From Methylobacter sp. (GTDB taxonomy: Bacteria > Pseudomonadota > Gammaproteobacteria > Methylococcales > Methylomonadaceae), in NCBI RefSeq assembly GCF_023227905.1, contig NZ_JALOCF010000040.1, positions 1-41,951 on the forward strand: 41,951 nucleotides of DNA. Direction: 5' to 3'. The notes under the pieces were generated by a model. It was not told where the DNA came from and searched no databases. It worked only from the letters and a program-made list of their open reading frames with translations. Shown in pieces: positions 16,914 through 25,653 of the stretch. Position 1 is the first letter of the stretch; each line of letters begins with the position of its first letter. Position numbers and translations under genes: made by a program.

Positions 16914-19055
16914 ATGAATATTTCACGTTGGGCATTCTTGGCTGCCATCATCGCCCTGGTCGCGGCGTTTTTTATTTTTGATCTGCAAAGCTATCTAACG
17001 CTGGAAACACTCAAGGCGCAGCAAGCGTCTATCGAAGCTTATCGCAGCAACCATCCCGTTTCGGCAATTTTTATTTATGCACTGATTTATATCGCAGTGG
17101 CCGGGCTATCTTTGCCGGGGGCTACGATTCTGACGCTGGCCGGCGGTGCGGTGTTCGGCTTATTGTGGGGGACGTTGATTGTCTCGTTTGCCTCCACGAT
17201 CGGCGCAACGCTGGCTTTTTTGGCGGCGCGTTTTTTGTTTCGGGATGCGGTTAAAGCCCGTTTCGGCGACCGCCTGGAAAATATAAATAAAGGTATAGAT
17301 AAAGGCGGCGCATTGTATCTTTTTACACTGAGGCTGGTGCCGGCTTTTCCTTTCTTTGTTATTAACCTGGTTATGGGCTTAACAAACCTGAACACCAAAA
17401 CGTTTTATTGGGTCAGTCAGATTGGCATGCTCGCCGGTACCGTGGTTTATGTGAATGCCGGAACCCAGCTGAGTAAACTGGGATCATTAGCGGATATTTT
17501 GTCTCCAGGATTGGTTGGCTCTTTTATTTTATTGGGGATTTTTCCGCTGTTGGCTAATAAAATCGTCGAAGCTATCAAGGCCAACAAGGTTTATGCGAAA
17601 TGGCATAAACCGCCGCGCTTTGATAACAACATCGTGGTGATAGGCGCTGGCTCGGGCGGCTTGGTCACCGCTTATATTGCAGCCGCCGCCAAAGCCAAAG
17701 TCACTTTGGTTGAAAAGCATAAGATGGGCGGTGATTGCCTGAACACCGGCTGCGTTCCGTCCAAAGCCTTAATCCGATCCTCCAGGTTGCTGGCCCAGAT
17801 GCGCCGATCCGCCGATTTCGGCATTAAAAAAGCCGATACCGAATTCGATTTCGCCGATGCCATGGCTCGGGTGCAGTCGGTTATTCTTACTATCGAGCCG
17901 CATGATTCTGTGCAACGTTATACAGACCTTGGCGTAAACGTTGTCGAAGGCGAAGCGAAGATTATTTCACCGTGGGAAGTTCAGGTGACAACAGCCGGGG
18001 AAAACCGCATTATCACTACGCGCGCCATCGTTGTTGCCGCAGGTTCGCGGCCATTGATTCCGCCGATTTCAGGTGTCGAGGATATCGGCTATCTGACCTC
18101 GGATAATATTTGGGAGTTGCGCGAATTGCCTGCGCGATTGGTGGTATTGGGCGGCGGGCCGATCGGTTGTGAATTGGCCCAATGCTTTGCCCGTTTCGGT
18201 AGCCAGGTCACGCAAGTCGAAATGGCGCCGCGCCTGCTGATTAAGGAAGACATCGAAGTTTCCGAGGCTGTGATGGCTAAGTTCCGTCTGGAAGGCATTA
18301 ATGTGCTTGTTGGACATACCGCCAAAGGATTTATCATTGAAAACAATGAAAAAATCCTGCTTGCCGAGCATGACGATAAAGAGCTGCGTATTCCTTTCGA
18401 TCAAGTATTGTTGGCTATCGGCCGGGTTGCCAATATCCAAGGATATGGTCTTGAACAGTTGGGCGTTGAAACTTCGCGCACCATCGAAACCAATGAATTT
18501 CAACAGACCAACTACCCGAACATTTATGCTTGCGGCGACGTATCCGGCCCGTTTCAATTCACGCATGTGGCGGCCCATCAAGCTTGGTATGCGGCAGTGA
18601 ACGCGCTGCTTGGCGGCTTGTTTAAGTTTCGTACCGATTACTCGGTGATTCCTTGGGCTACTTTTACTGATCCTGAAATTGCGCGGGTAGGCATTAATGA
18701 ACAGGATGCCTTAGCCAAGGGGGTTGCCTTTGAAGTCAGCACTTATCATCTTGACGATCTTGACCGCGCAATTGCCGACGGAGTGGCGCACGGCTTTGTT
18801 AAGATTTTAACTCCGCCGGGCAGGGATAGGATTCTCGGTGTGACCATTGTCGGTGAACAGGCCGGCGAGTTAATTGCCGAGTTCGTGCTGGCGATGAAAC
18901 ATAATATCGGCCTGAATAAGCTGCTGGGTACCATTCATATTTATCCCACCTTATCCGAAGCCAACAAATATGTGGCCGGCATCTGGAAGCGCAACCATGT
19001 GCCCAAAGGCTTGTTATGGTGTGTCGCTCGTTATAACGGTTGGCGCAGAGGTTAA
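16914..19055 (+). CDS. TVP38/TMEM64 membrane domain fused to FAD pyridine-nucleotide disulfide oxidoreductase
   Basis: Two-part protein, 713 residues. I start it at ATG 16914, where AAGGAG lies 7 nt upstream; an earlier TTG at 16845 has none. Residues 1-220 are a TVP38/DedA-like membrane domain with about six helices and the motif GGAVFGLLWGTL...FASTIGATLAF. From about 238 there is a mercuric-reductase-like flavoenzyme: FAD motif VVIGAGSGGLVTA, redox pair Cys275/Cys280 (CLNTGC), NAD motif VVLGGGPIGCELAQ, NIYACGDV and the C-terminal catalytic His/Glu in HIYPTLSEANK. It lacks the HMA domain and the C-terminal Cys pair of mercuric reductase. The substrate is unknown; a membrane-tethered thiol or quinone reductase is an inference. 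Confidence 0.92.
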   Translation: MNISRWAFLAAIIALVAAFFIFDLQSYLTLETLKAQQASIEAYRSNHPVSAIFIYALIYIAVAGLSLPGATILTLAGGAVFGLLWGTLIVSFASTIGATLAFLAARFLFRDAVKARFGDRLENINKGIDKGGALYLFTLRLVPAFPFFVINLVMGLTNLNTKTFYWVSQIGMLAGTVVYVNAGTQLSKLGSLADILSPGLVGSFILLGIFPLLANKIVEAIKANKVYAKWHKPPRFDNNIVVIGAGSGGLVTAYIAAAAKAKVTLVEKHKMGGDCLNTGCVPSKALIRSSRLLAQMRRSADFGIKKADTEFDFADAMARVQSVILTIEPHDSVQRYTDLGVNVVEGEAKIISPWEVQVTTAGENRIITTRAIVVAAGSRPLIPPISGVEDIGYLTSDNIWELRELPARLVVLGGGPIGCELAQCFARFGSQVTQVEMAPRLLIKEDIEVSEAVMAKFRLEGINVLVGHTAKGFIIENNEKILLAEHDDKELRIPFDQVLLAIGRVANIQGYGLEQLGVETSRTIETNEFQQTNYPNIYACGDVSGPFQFTHVAAHQAWYAAVNALLGGLFKFRTDYSVIPWATFTDPEIARVGINEQDALAKGVAFEVSTYHLDDLDRAIADGVAHGFVKILTPPGRDRILGVTIVGEQAGELIAEFVLAMKHNIGLNKLLGTIHIYPTLSEANKYVAGIWKRNHVPKGLLWCVARYNGWRRG

Positions 19056-19222
19056 GGCGCATTGTAAATCTTGATAAATATACTCCGTATTTAACTGCCT
19101 GATATTAATCAGAGCGACTTTTGTCTATAATCGAAAAAAATGCCAAGCCCGCGCGGAGCAACGAAAATAGAATGATGTTATTTCAGCGTTAGTGCCAGGT
19201 TCCAGTTAACAGGAGTAACAGT

Positions 19223-19906
19223 TTGAACCCCAAAAACAAGATTTTATTTGCAGGAGATCCGCACGGAGATTTCAAGCCGCTGATAGCGGCAGTACATGAA
19301 TATAAACCCGAGGCCGTTGTCTTGTTGGGCGATTACGACCTGGATACGCCGCTAGATACCTGTTTGCAGGAAATTGTCGGTTTAACCCAAATCTGGTGGA
19401 TTGCCGGAAATCATGATTTTGAAACGCCCTGCAAATATAAAAACCTGTTTCACTCGGCCCTGGCTGAAAACAGTTTACACTTGAAAGTTACGGAAATAGC
19501 GGGACTGAGAATTGCCGGTTTAGGCGGTATTTTTCTTGGCCGGGTTTGGTATCCGCCGCAGCAGCCTAAATGGCGTGGCAAGCAACACTTTCTGCATAAC
19601 CAGCCCGCCAATACGAGACATACGGCTATGTCGTTAAAATACAAAGGCGCGATTTGGCACGATGAGTTTGAGGCGTTAAAAACGCTGAAAGCGGATATTT
19701 TGGTAACCCATGAAGCGCCGGGGTCTCATCGGCACGGGTTTGATGCGATTGGCGAATTGGCTGCCGCTATGGGCGTAAAAAATATTTTTCACGGCCATTT
19801 GCACGAAAATTACATCGGCACTATTAAAAGCAATATCAAGGTAGTCGGCGTGGCGAACAGGGCGGTCGCGGATTTGGTGGGGAATACGTTAAGGAACGGC
19901 GGTTAG
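19223..19906 (+). CDS. Calcineurin-like metallophosphoesterase
   Basis: 227 residues with all five phosphoesterase motifs: AGDPHGDF (metal Asp and His), LLGDYD, AGNHDFE, VTHEAPGSHRHG and HGHLHENY. The N-terminal GDPHG replaces the common GDxHG without loss of ligands. It starts at TTG 19223 with AGGAG 7 nt before it. No signal peptide, so cytoplasmic. Substrate cannot be predicted; relatives include protein and nucleotide phosphatases. Monocistronic, between the TVP38 fusion and a hairpin repeat. Confidence 0.88.
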   Translation: MNPKNKILFAGDPHGDFKPLIAAVHEYKPEAVVLLGDYDLDTPLDTCLQEIVGLTQIWWIAGNHDFETPCKYKNLFHSALAENSLHLKVTEIAGLRIAGLGGIFLGRVWYPPQQPKWRGKQHFLHNQPANTRHTAMSLKYKGAIWHDEFEALKTLKADILVTHEAPGSHRHGFDAIGELAAAMGVKNIFHGHLHENYIGTIKSNIKVVGVANRAVADLVGNTLRNGG

Positions 19907-19954
19907 TCTTTATCTAATCGGGTTAAGCGCGGAACGCTGGTAAACGGCCTTTTA

Positions 19955-19997
19955 TTCACCGCGACACGAAAAACTAAAACTCTTCGTGTCGTGGTGA
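19955..19997. repeat. Palindromic repeat, copy 1 (diverged)
   Basis: TTCACCGCGACACGAA (19955-19970) pairs with TTCGTGTCGTGGTGA (19983-19997) around a 12-nt loop, with one G-U pair. It shares the CACC-CGA-CACGAA core with copies at 21730, 25494 and 27246, and lies in the gap between the metallophosphoesterase and ybiT, where it could end transcription from both sides. Confidence 0.75.
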
Positions 19998-20090
19998 CAA
20001 TGTTTTTATCTTTACGTGTTTGCTCAATCCAGTTCTAAATTAAAAGCTGGGTTTACGCTATCGATTCAACCCAGCTTACAATTTGTCGCT

Positions 20091-21677
20091 TTACGCCTGA
20101 CTGCTTAGATAATCTTCATAATTACCATTGAAATCAACCACCCCGTTCGGGGTTAATTCGATAATCCGTGTCGCCAGCGATGACACAAACTCCCGGTCAT
20201 GACTGACGAATATCAAGGTACCCGGATAATTTTCCAACGCGGTATTCAGTGATTCAATCGACTCCATATCCAAGTGGTTGGTCGGTTCGTCCAGTACCAT
20301 GATGTTGTTTTTTTGCAGGATCAGCTTGCCGAACAGCATGCGGCCTTGCTCTCCACCGGAGATGACTTTAACGGATTTGTTGATGTCGTCCGCGCTGAAC
20401 AATAAGCGCCCCAGGGTGCCGCGTATAGCTTGGTCGTCGTCCGATTCCTTGCGCCATTGCCCCATCCACTCGATCAGGGTCATGTTTTCGGCGAAGTCTT
20501 CGGCATGATCCTGAGCATAGTAGCCTACCTCCGAATTTTCCGACCATTTAACCACGCCGGCATCCGGAGTCAAATCGCCGACCAGGGTGCGCAGCAGGGT
20601 GGATTTACCGATACCGTTAGGGCCCAGGACTGCAACACGCTCGCCGACGGCAACCATCAGGTTTAGATCTTTGAATAACGGTTGCTCGCCATAACCTTTG
20701 CTTAAACTTTCAACTTCCAACGCTAAGCGGTGTAGTTTTTTGGTCTGGTCAAAGCGGATAAACGGGTTAACCCGGCTTGAAGGTTTGACTTCATCCAGTT
20801 TGATTTTATCCAACTGTTTGGCGCGCGAGGTAGCCTGTTTGGCCTTGGATGCATTCGCCGAGAAGCGGCTGACGAAGGTTTGCAGTTCGGCAATCTGGGC
20901 TTTTTTCTTGGCGTTTCCGGCCAGCAGGCGTTCGCGCACTTCGGTCACCGCAATCATGTAATCGTCATAGTTGCCTGGATAAACGCGCAGTTCGCCGTAG
21001 TCCATATCGGCCATGTGAGTGCAGACGCTGTTTAAGAAGTGGCGGTCATGCGAGATGATAATCATCGTGCAATTACGCTGGTTCAGGATGTCTTCAAGCC
21101 AGCGGATGGTGTTGATGTCCAGGTTGTTGGTCGGCTCATCAAGGAGCATGATGTCGGGGTTGGAAAATAAGGCCTGCGCAAGCAAGACCCGCAACTTCCA
21201 GCCCGGCGCTACGGCGCTCATCGGGCCGTTATGCTGTTCCAACGGAATATCCAGTCCCAGCAATAGCTCGCCGGCCCTGGCTTCAGCGGTATAGCCGTTA
21301 TATTCGGCGAATACCGACTCAAGCTCGGCCGCGTGCATGTAATCGTCTTCGGTGGCTTCCATGTTAGCGTAGATGGCGTCGCGCTCGGACATGGCCGCCC
21401 ACATCTCGGCATGGCCCATCAGCACCACGTCCAGCACGCGTTGGTCTTCATAGGCGAATTGATCCTGGCGTAAATTACCCAGGCGTTCATTGGGGCTAAT
21501 GCTGACGTTGCCTGCCGATGGCTCCAAATCGCCGCTCAGTATTTTCATAAAGGTCGATTTGCCGCAGCCGTTCGCGCCGATCAGGCCGTAACGGTTGCCG
21601 TCGCCGAATTTGACCGAGACGTTTTCAAACAGGGGTTTAGCCCCGAACTGCATGGTGATGTTAGCTGTAGAAATCAA
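20091..21677 (-). CDS. ybiT: ABC-F ATPase YbiT
   Basis: 528-residue cytoplasmic protein with two ABC ATPase domains and no membrane part, closely matching E. coli YbiT along its length. Domain 1: Walker A GANGCGKST, Walker B LLDEPTNNLD, degenerate signature VAPGWKLR. Linker: KKKAQIAELQTFVSRFSANAS (the ABC-F arm region). Domain 2: Walker A GPNGIGKST, signature ISGGEQGR, Walker B VLDEPTNHLD. ABC-F proteins bind the ribosomal E site and relieve stalls on difficult peptides. Its start is directly preceded by a copy of the palindromic repeat 52 nt upstream. Confidence 0.96.
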   Translation of the reverse strand: MISTANITMQFGAKPLFENVSVKFGDGNRYGLIGANGCGKSTFMKILSGDLEPSAGNVSISPNERLGNLRQDQFAYEDQRVLDVVLMGHAEMWAAMSERDAIYANMEATEDDYMHAAELESVFAEYNGYTAEARAGELLLGLDIPLEQHNGPMSAVAPGWKLRVLLAQALFSNPDIMLLDEPTNNLDINTIRWLEDILNQRNCTMIIISHDRHFLNSVCTHMADMDYGELRVYPGNYDDYMIAVTEVRERLLAGNAKKKAQIAELQTFVSRFSANASKAKQATSRAKQLDKIKLDEVKPSSRVNPFIRFDQTKKLHRLALEVESLSKGYGEQPLFKDLNLMVAVGERVAVLGPNGIGKSTLLRTLVGDLTPDAGVVKWSENSEVGYYAQDHAEDFAENMTLIEWMGQWRKESDDDQAIRGTLGRLLFSADDINKSVKVISGGEQGRMLFGKLILQKNNIMVLDEPTNHLDMESIESLNTALENYPGTLIFVSHDREFVSSLATRIIELTPNGVVDFNGNYEDYLSSQA

Positions 21678-21729
21678 GTTTTTGTTCCGAAGATTGAAGT
21701 AAAAGATTGTTGAGTTACAAAGAGATTAA

Positions 21730-21792
21730 TTCACCACGAAGGCACGAAGAACACGAAGTTTTAATGATATTCTTCGTGAACTTCGTGGTGAA
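21730..21792. repeat. Palindromic repeat, copy 2
   Basis: TTCACCACGAA... (from 21730) pairs with ...TTCGTGGTGAA (to 21792). Inside, further GAAG/CTTC segments pair, so the whole 63 bases can fold into one long hairpin. It separates ybiT from yaeQ on the same strand. Confidence 0.85.
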
Positions 21793-21798
21793 AGCTTT

Positions 21799-22335
21799 TT
21801 AATTAAGCCAAGTTTCAGGCACTATATTGGCCGTGTTTTGATCGTCGCTAACCCAAATCTGCCCGTCTTGAATGCTGACTTGCAATTGCATGGTGCGCTT
21901 TACCATGGATGAGAGTTGATCGGTGGCCTCTTTAGGTAGGTTAATGACCGTCAGGTTTTTAAAGCGTTCCAGCTTGGGCTGAATCTGGTTCCACCAGATA
22001 TTGTTGCGTCCGCCGTAGGTATAGAGGATGACTTTATCGGCGCGATTGGAGGCCTTGCGGATGCGTTTTTCATCCGGCATGCCGACCTCAATCCACAGTT
22101 CAATGTCGTCGGCCAAGCTTTTTTGCCAGAGCTCAGGCTCGTCGTCGGTGCTCAGGCCTTTAGTGAATTGCAGCTGTTCATGGGCATTAATCACAAAAGC
22201 CAACAGACGCACCATCATGCGTTCTTCGGTTTCCGAGGGATGCAAGGCGATGGTCAGGTTATGTAATTGATAATAGCCTCTGTCCATGTCTGAAATCTGA
22301 CAGTCGGCTTTATAGATGGTTGACTTAAGCGCCAT
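21799..22335 (-). CDS. yaeQ: YaeQ family protein
   Basis: 178 residues, matching E. coli YaeQ (181) through MALKSTIYKADCQISDMDRG, LHPSETEERMMVRLLAF, GLSTDDEPELW, IELWIEVGMPDEKRIRKAS and LYTYGG. The fold belongs to the PD-(D/E)xK nuclease-like group; ExK is seen as ELWIEVG. Its job is still unclear: it was once described as an RfaH suppressor. Single gene. Confidence 0.96.
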   Translation of the reverse strand: MALKSTIYKADCQISDMDRGYYQLHNLTIALHPSETEERMMVRLLAFVINAHEQLQFTKGLSTDDEPELWQKSLADDIELWIEVGMPDEKRIRKASNRADKVILYTYGGRNNIWWNQIQPKLERFKNLTVINLPKEATDQLSSMVKRTMQLQVSIQDGQIWVSDDQNTANIVPETWLN

Positions 22336-22422
22336 TGAGCGTTTTTTTACGGCTTTGAAAAATAAAAGTTTATTCTAACAGATTTGTAGCTATTCAGCAG
22401 GTAGAAAAACAGTACGCCAAGC

Positions 22423-22468
22423 TGGAGTGCAAGCTTTGCTTGCGTTTGCAGGCGAAGCCTATACTCCA
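22423..22468. repeat. Inverted repeat after the NYN-domain gene
   Basis: TGGAGT (22423) and ACTCCA (22463) form the outer arms; inside, GCAAGC-TTT-GCTTGC folds into a 6-bp hairpin. It sits immediately after the NYN gene stop codon on the minus strand, so a terminator role is likely, though there is no U-run. Confidence 0.5.
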
Positions 22469-22942
22469 TTACAGCAGCAGCTTGTCGTCAATAGCAATAA
22501 AACGGCTGGCCGAATTGATCAATGAGGGGGCAGTCAGTGCCGGAACGCCGTAGACTTCCGTGGTTGTGCCATAAACATCTCGAGCTTTATCCAGTAACAG
22601 GTCGAAGTCGCCGTCGCCGGATAGCAAAACAATCACATCAACCTTGGGGGCAGTGTCGATCACGTCCAGCGTGATGCCGACGTCCCAATCGCCTTTTGCG
22701 GAACCGTCGCTACGCTGGATGTAAGGCTTCAGTTTAACCTCAAAACCGATGTTCCTGAGTATCTGCTGGAATCCCTGTTGTTTGCTGTCGCCTTTGTCGA
22801 TCGCATAAGCAAACGCTGCGACCACGTCCCTGTTTGTGGTCGCTTGCGCCCAGAATGCAGCGTAATTGAAATGCCGCCGGTAGCTTTGTCGGGTGGTGTA
22901 ATAGATATTCTGCACATCGGCAAAGATGGCGACTTTCTGCAT
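22469..22942 (-). CDS. NYN domain (LabA/DUF88-like) protein, putative RNase
   Basis: 157 residues of the PIN-like NYN superfamily. The acidic active-site residues stand in FADVQN (Asp9), DWDVGITLD and LLSGDGDFDLLL. NYN domains are predicted or shown to be metal-dependent ribonucleases. Length and motif spacing fit the LabA/DUF88 group. Four nt separate it from ppnP upstream on the same strand, so the two form an operon. Confidence 0.88.
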   Translation of the reverse strand: MQKVAIFADVQNIYYTTRQSYRRHFNYAAFWAQATTNRDVVAAFAYAIDKGDSKQQGFQQILRNIGFEVKLKPYIQRSDGSAKGDWDVGITLDVIDTAPKVDVIVLLSGDGDFDLLLDKARDVYGTTTEVYGVPALTAPSLINSASRFIAIDDKLLL

Positions 22943-22946
22943 GTCC

Positions 22947-23258
22947 TTATTTAAGGAATGAACAGCAATAATCGCTAGGCGCTTTAACTTTCATCGTGAA
23001 GGCAGAGTTCGCAGGCACATTGAAAGATTCGCCGCCTTTTACGCTTTGCCATTCAGCGCCGGGTAATAAAACATCCAGGTCGCCGTCGATGATTTCCATC
23101 AGTTCAGGATCGGCGGTGTTAAAAGTGTATTCGCCGGGTAACATGAAACCCAAGGTTTTGGTCGTGCCGTCCGCGAACTTGATAGTCCGGCTGCTGACAT
23201 TGCCGCCGAAGTAAACATTGGCTTTTTTGACGACGGTTACATTATTAAATTCTGACAT
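22947..23258 (-). CDS. ppnP: Pyrimidine/purine nucleoside phosphorylase PpnP
   Basis: 103-residue cupin of the YaiE/DUF1255 family, which in E. coli phosphorolyses several nucleosides to base plus ribose-1-phosphate. Family motifs: KANVYFGGNVSSRTIKFADG, GFMLPGEYTFNTADPELMEI, GDLDVLLPGAEW and FNVPANSAF. It lies upstream of the NYN RNase gene by 4 nt. A putative RNase with a nucleoside phosphorylase suggests RNA breakdown and base salvage, but this pairing is only an inference. Confidence 0.95.
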   Translation of the reverse strand: MSEFNNVTVVKKANVYFGGNVSSRTIKFADGTTKTLGFMLPGEYTFNTADPELMEIIDGDLDVLLPGAEWQSVKGGESFNVPANSAFTMKVKAPSDYCCSFLK

Positions 23259-23453
23259 GGGTTGTCCTTATGGGGAATGGATAAATAAAGGGTCGCAATG
23301 ATACCAGATTTGTTGTCATTTTTTAGCGCATCTTTGGGATTCTAATGCGATTGGATGGCTGTTGAGGCTTGAAGTTTATGGTCAGGATTGTTGCTAACAG
23401 CTTGAAAAGGGGGTAGTTTGAACAAAACAGTCTGATTCTATGGGAGACATATC

Positions 23454-23831
23454 ATGAGATATAAATTAATCCTGTTAATTATACTTTTTTCATTGTTCGC
23501 TTGTAGCGGGCTTCCGTCGGTACGAGAGATGAGATATACCATGGATACCTTCGAGCCGACCGCTAATGCCGAGGTCTTGCAAACCTGGCCACGGGATCGA
23601 AAATATCTGGAAATCGCAGAGCTTGAGGTCAGTGCAGGCTCCAAGGCGAACAATGCTCTGCTTGAAAGGGCCAAGGAAATAGGCGCGGACGCAATAGTCA
23701 TCGGGCCTACCCATCAGCATGGTCAGGTGCATGTACCTATTGGCGGGACGATATCGGATGGGCCAGCCGGCAGCTTTCGCGGTGTCCCATTGAATAGCGT
23801 TCGTGCCGTAGCGATAAAATACCAGCCTTAG
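23454..23831 (+). CDS. Small lipoprotein of unknown function
   Basis: 125 residues with a signal peptide and lipobox LFAC (Cys17). The mature part has TFEPTANAEVLQTWP, YLEIAELEVSAG and LLERAKEIGADAIVIGP, a pattern seen in small bacterial lipoproteins and YbjQ-like beta/alpha domains. A glycine-rich stretch follows (PIGGTISDGPAGSFRG). No ligand residues are evident. Function unknown. Converges on the MnmM-like gene, 31 nt away. Confidence 0.75.
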   Translation: MRYKLILLIILFSLFACSGLPSVREMRYTMDTFEPTANAEVLQTWPRDRKYLEIAELEVSAGSKANNALLERAKEIGADAIVIGPTHQHGQVHVPIGGTISDGPAGSFRGVPLNSVRAVAIKYQP

Positions 23832-23862
23832 CGCATGCTATTTTCGGCAGGGGCCGTGGTTT

Positions 23863-24438
23863 TTAGCTCAACTTGCTAATCACAAAAAGCCTTGGAGCTG
23901 ATTCTTTCTGTGCCGTGCTGTAAATAGTACGAACTTTAAATTGCTCAGGATTTAGTTGTTCGCACCAGGTTTTAACCTGGTCGGTTTCCTGATCGCCGCC
24001 CGGGTGGCCGGGATAGGCAAGCAGGGTGATGATGCCGTTCACAGCCAGAATCCGGATGGCGGCAGATAAGGCGCCCAATGTCGAATCGGTCAGGGTGATG
24101 ACGCTTTTATCACCGCCCGGCAGATAGCCCAGGTTAAACATGATCACCCGGATTTTACCGTGAAGATCGAAAGGGATTTTTTCGTTCATGTCGGCATGGC
24201 TGGCATGTATCAAGGTCAGGCAATCCGAAAGCTCGTTTTGCCGGAATTTCTCCCGCGTAGAATCAATGGCCTCCTGCTGTATATCAAGGCCGTAAACCCG
24301 GCCGGACGGGCCGACTTGTTCGGCTAGAAACACCGTATCGTGGCCGTTGCCTACCGTTGCATCAATGGCAATGTCGCCGGGGCTGAGAATGTTCCTGATC
24401 AGTTCATGAGCGGTGTTAACCAGTGAAATGCGTTTCAT
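23863..24438 (-). CDS. mnmM: YtqB/MnmM-like SAM methyltransferase (putative tRNA mnm5U methylase)
   Basis: 191-residue class I methyltransferase of the YtqB family (formerly called rRNA methylase, PF06962). SAM-binding motif DATVGNGHDTVFLAE (26-40), then VYGLDIQQEA, FNLGYLPGGDKSV and LLAYPGHPGG. In Bacillus subtilis, YtqB (MnmM) methylates the 5-aminomethyl group of nm5(s2)U34 in tRNA, the step done by the MnmC methylase domain in E. coli. Its first 23 nt overlap the 3' end of an FAD oxidoreductase like the MnmC oxidase domain. The fit of both enzymes to adjacent pathway steps is the reason for the call; the substrate here is inferred. Confidence 0.78.
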   Translation of the reverse strand: MKRISLVNTAHELIRNILSPGDIAIDATVGNGHDTVFLAEQVGPSGRVYGLDIQQEAIDSTREKFRQNELSDCLTLIHASHADMNEKIPFDLHGKIRVIMFNLGYLPGGDKSVITLTDSTLGALSAAIRILAVNGIITLLAYPGHPGGDQETDQVKTWCEQLNPEQFKVRTIYSTAQKESAPRLFVISKLS

Positions 24439-25477
24439 AATGGCGTTGGATAGTACAAGTTGGATGTAAGGTGGCGGCTTTTAATAAGGCATCGGCAAAG
24501 TGCTGGCTGTGCCAGGGTATCTGCAAGCTGCCCTTGGCGCCGAAGCCGTTAAAGACAGCCAAGTGCTTATGTTGCGGGTGCCAGCCGATAAAAGGCTGTC
24601 TGTCTTGCGTACAAGGCCGTATATTGGCCTGATGGCTGATCAGGGTTGAATGTGTCAAATCGGCCGAGATTTGGCTGAGGGTATTTAACAAGTCGTTTTT
24701 GCCGTGCTCGGTAGCTTCGGTATCCAAATTGTCCCGGTCGAAAGTCGCGCCGACACGGATTTGATGGGCATTTAACGGGATCAGCCAGTTGCCGTAATTG
24801 AGGATTTTATCGGGCAGTTCGATCCGGTGTTCAAGCGTTAGAATCTCGCCTTTTACCGGTTGAAAAGGCAGCCAGCAAAACCAGGGGTTTTGCATTGCCT
24901 GATAGCCTTCACAAAAAATAATCTGTTTGGGTGCAATGTCCTGCCAGCGTAAAGACGGTTGCAGCTGTATGTCCCGATAATCAAAATCAGTTTGCCGGTA
25001 GCTGTTTTGAGCAATGAAAAACGCTTTCAGGCAACTTAGTAATGGCCGGGTTAATAAATAGCCGGTTTGTTTTTGTTCCAGAAAACCGAACGGCGTTGCC
25101 AGATTGTCGAGGGTTTTGCCCGGCGGCTGGATGTCGCCGAGATAGGCTTGATAAGCGGGGTCATTAAGGCGTTTGCCAGCGTTTTTAAATTCGTTGTCGT
25201 TGTGGAAAATCCGCAGCATCGGTTTTTCGATATAAAAGGTTTGCTGAAAAAAATCGGCTAACTGGGTATAGCAATGTTTTGCCGTAGGTAACAGCAGATC
25301 GACATCAGTGGATTTTACAAAACGCATGCCGGTGATCGGGTTGATCAGTCCTGCGGCAACATGCGAGGCATTTTCCCGGCCGTTATCGATGATGACGACT
25401 TTGCAACCTCTTTGTATGAGCTCCCATCCAAGCAAGCTGCCTGCCAGTCCCTGGCCGATGATTAGAAAGTCGATCAT
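24416..25477 (-). CDS. FAD-dependent oxidoreductase (DAO family), MnmC oxidase-domain-like
   Basis: 353 residues of the D-amino-acid oxidase (DAO/DadA) family. FAD-binding motif IIGQGLAGSLLGWEL (6-20), ASHVAAGLINPITG, KGEILTLEH and the C-terminal FAD region RPCTQDRQPFIGW...FNGFGAKG. E. coli MnmC uses such a domain to convert cmnm5U to nm5U in tRNA. This gene overlaps the MnmM-like methyltransferase gene by 23 nt, a co-translational arrangement. I infer a split version of MnmC; other amine oxidases (glycine or sarcosine oxidase) share the fold, so activity is not proven. Confidence 0.75.
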   Translation of the reverse strand: MIDFLIIGQGLAGSLLGWELIQRGCKVVIIDNGRENASHVAAGLINPITGMRFVKSTDVDLLLPTAKHCYTQLADFFQQTFYIEKPMLRIFHNDNEFKNAGKRLNDPAYQAYLGDIQPPGKTLDNLATPFGFLEQKQTGYLLTRPLLSCLKAFFIAQNSYRQTDFDYRDIQLQPSLRWQDIAPKQIIFCEGYQAMQNPWFCWLPFQPVKGEILTLEHRIELPDKILNYGNWLIPLNAHQIRVGATFDRDNLDTEATEHGKNDLLNTLSQISADLTHSTLISHQANIRPCTQDRQPFIGWHPQHKHLAVFNGFGAKGSLQIPWHSQHFADALLKAATLHPTCTIQRHYETHFTG

Positions 25478-25493
25478 AATTTGAGTAATGATA

Positions 25494-25630
25494 GCTCACC
25501 ACGAAGACACGAAGAGCACGAAGAAAGCAAAGTGAAAAGCTTTTATCCCACTTACTGCATTATTACGTTGGGGCGTAGGAATGGAGCAAGCAAAAAAAAC
25601 CTTTGTGCCCTTCGTGTCTTCGTGGTGAGT
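25494..25630. repeat. Palindromic repeat, copy 3 (long)
   Basis: A left arm of about 30 bases (25494-25523, core CACCACGAAGACACGAAG) pairs with the right arm 25600-25630 (core CTTCGTGTCTTCGTGGTG), leaving an insert of 76 bases. It separates the FAD oxidoreductase from the HopJ gene, both on the minus strand. The insert contains no open frame of interest. Confidence 0.85.
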
Positions 25631-25653
25631 TTTTATGTCTTGTAACGATGATG

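Noticed and set aside
18069..18581. 170-codon minus-strand frame inside the TVP38 fusion gene
   Set aside because: Antisense shadow of a well supported gene.
16914..19055. Mercury-resistance operon
   Set aside because: The flavoenzyme resembles mercuric reductase but lacks the HMA domain and C-terminal Cys pair; no merR, merT or merP nearby.
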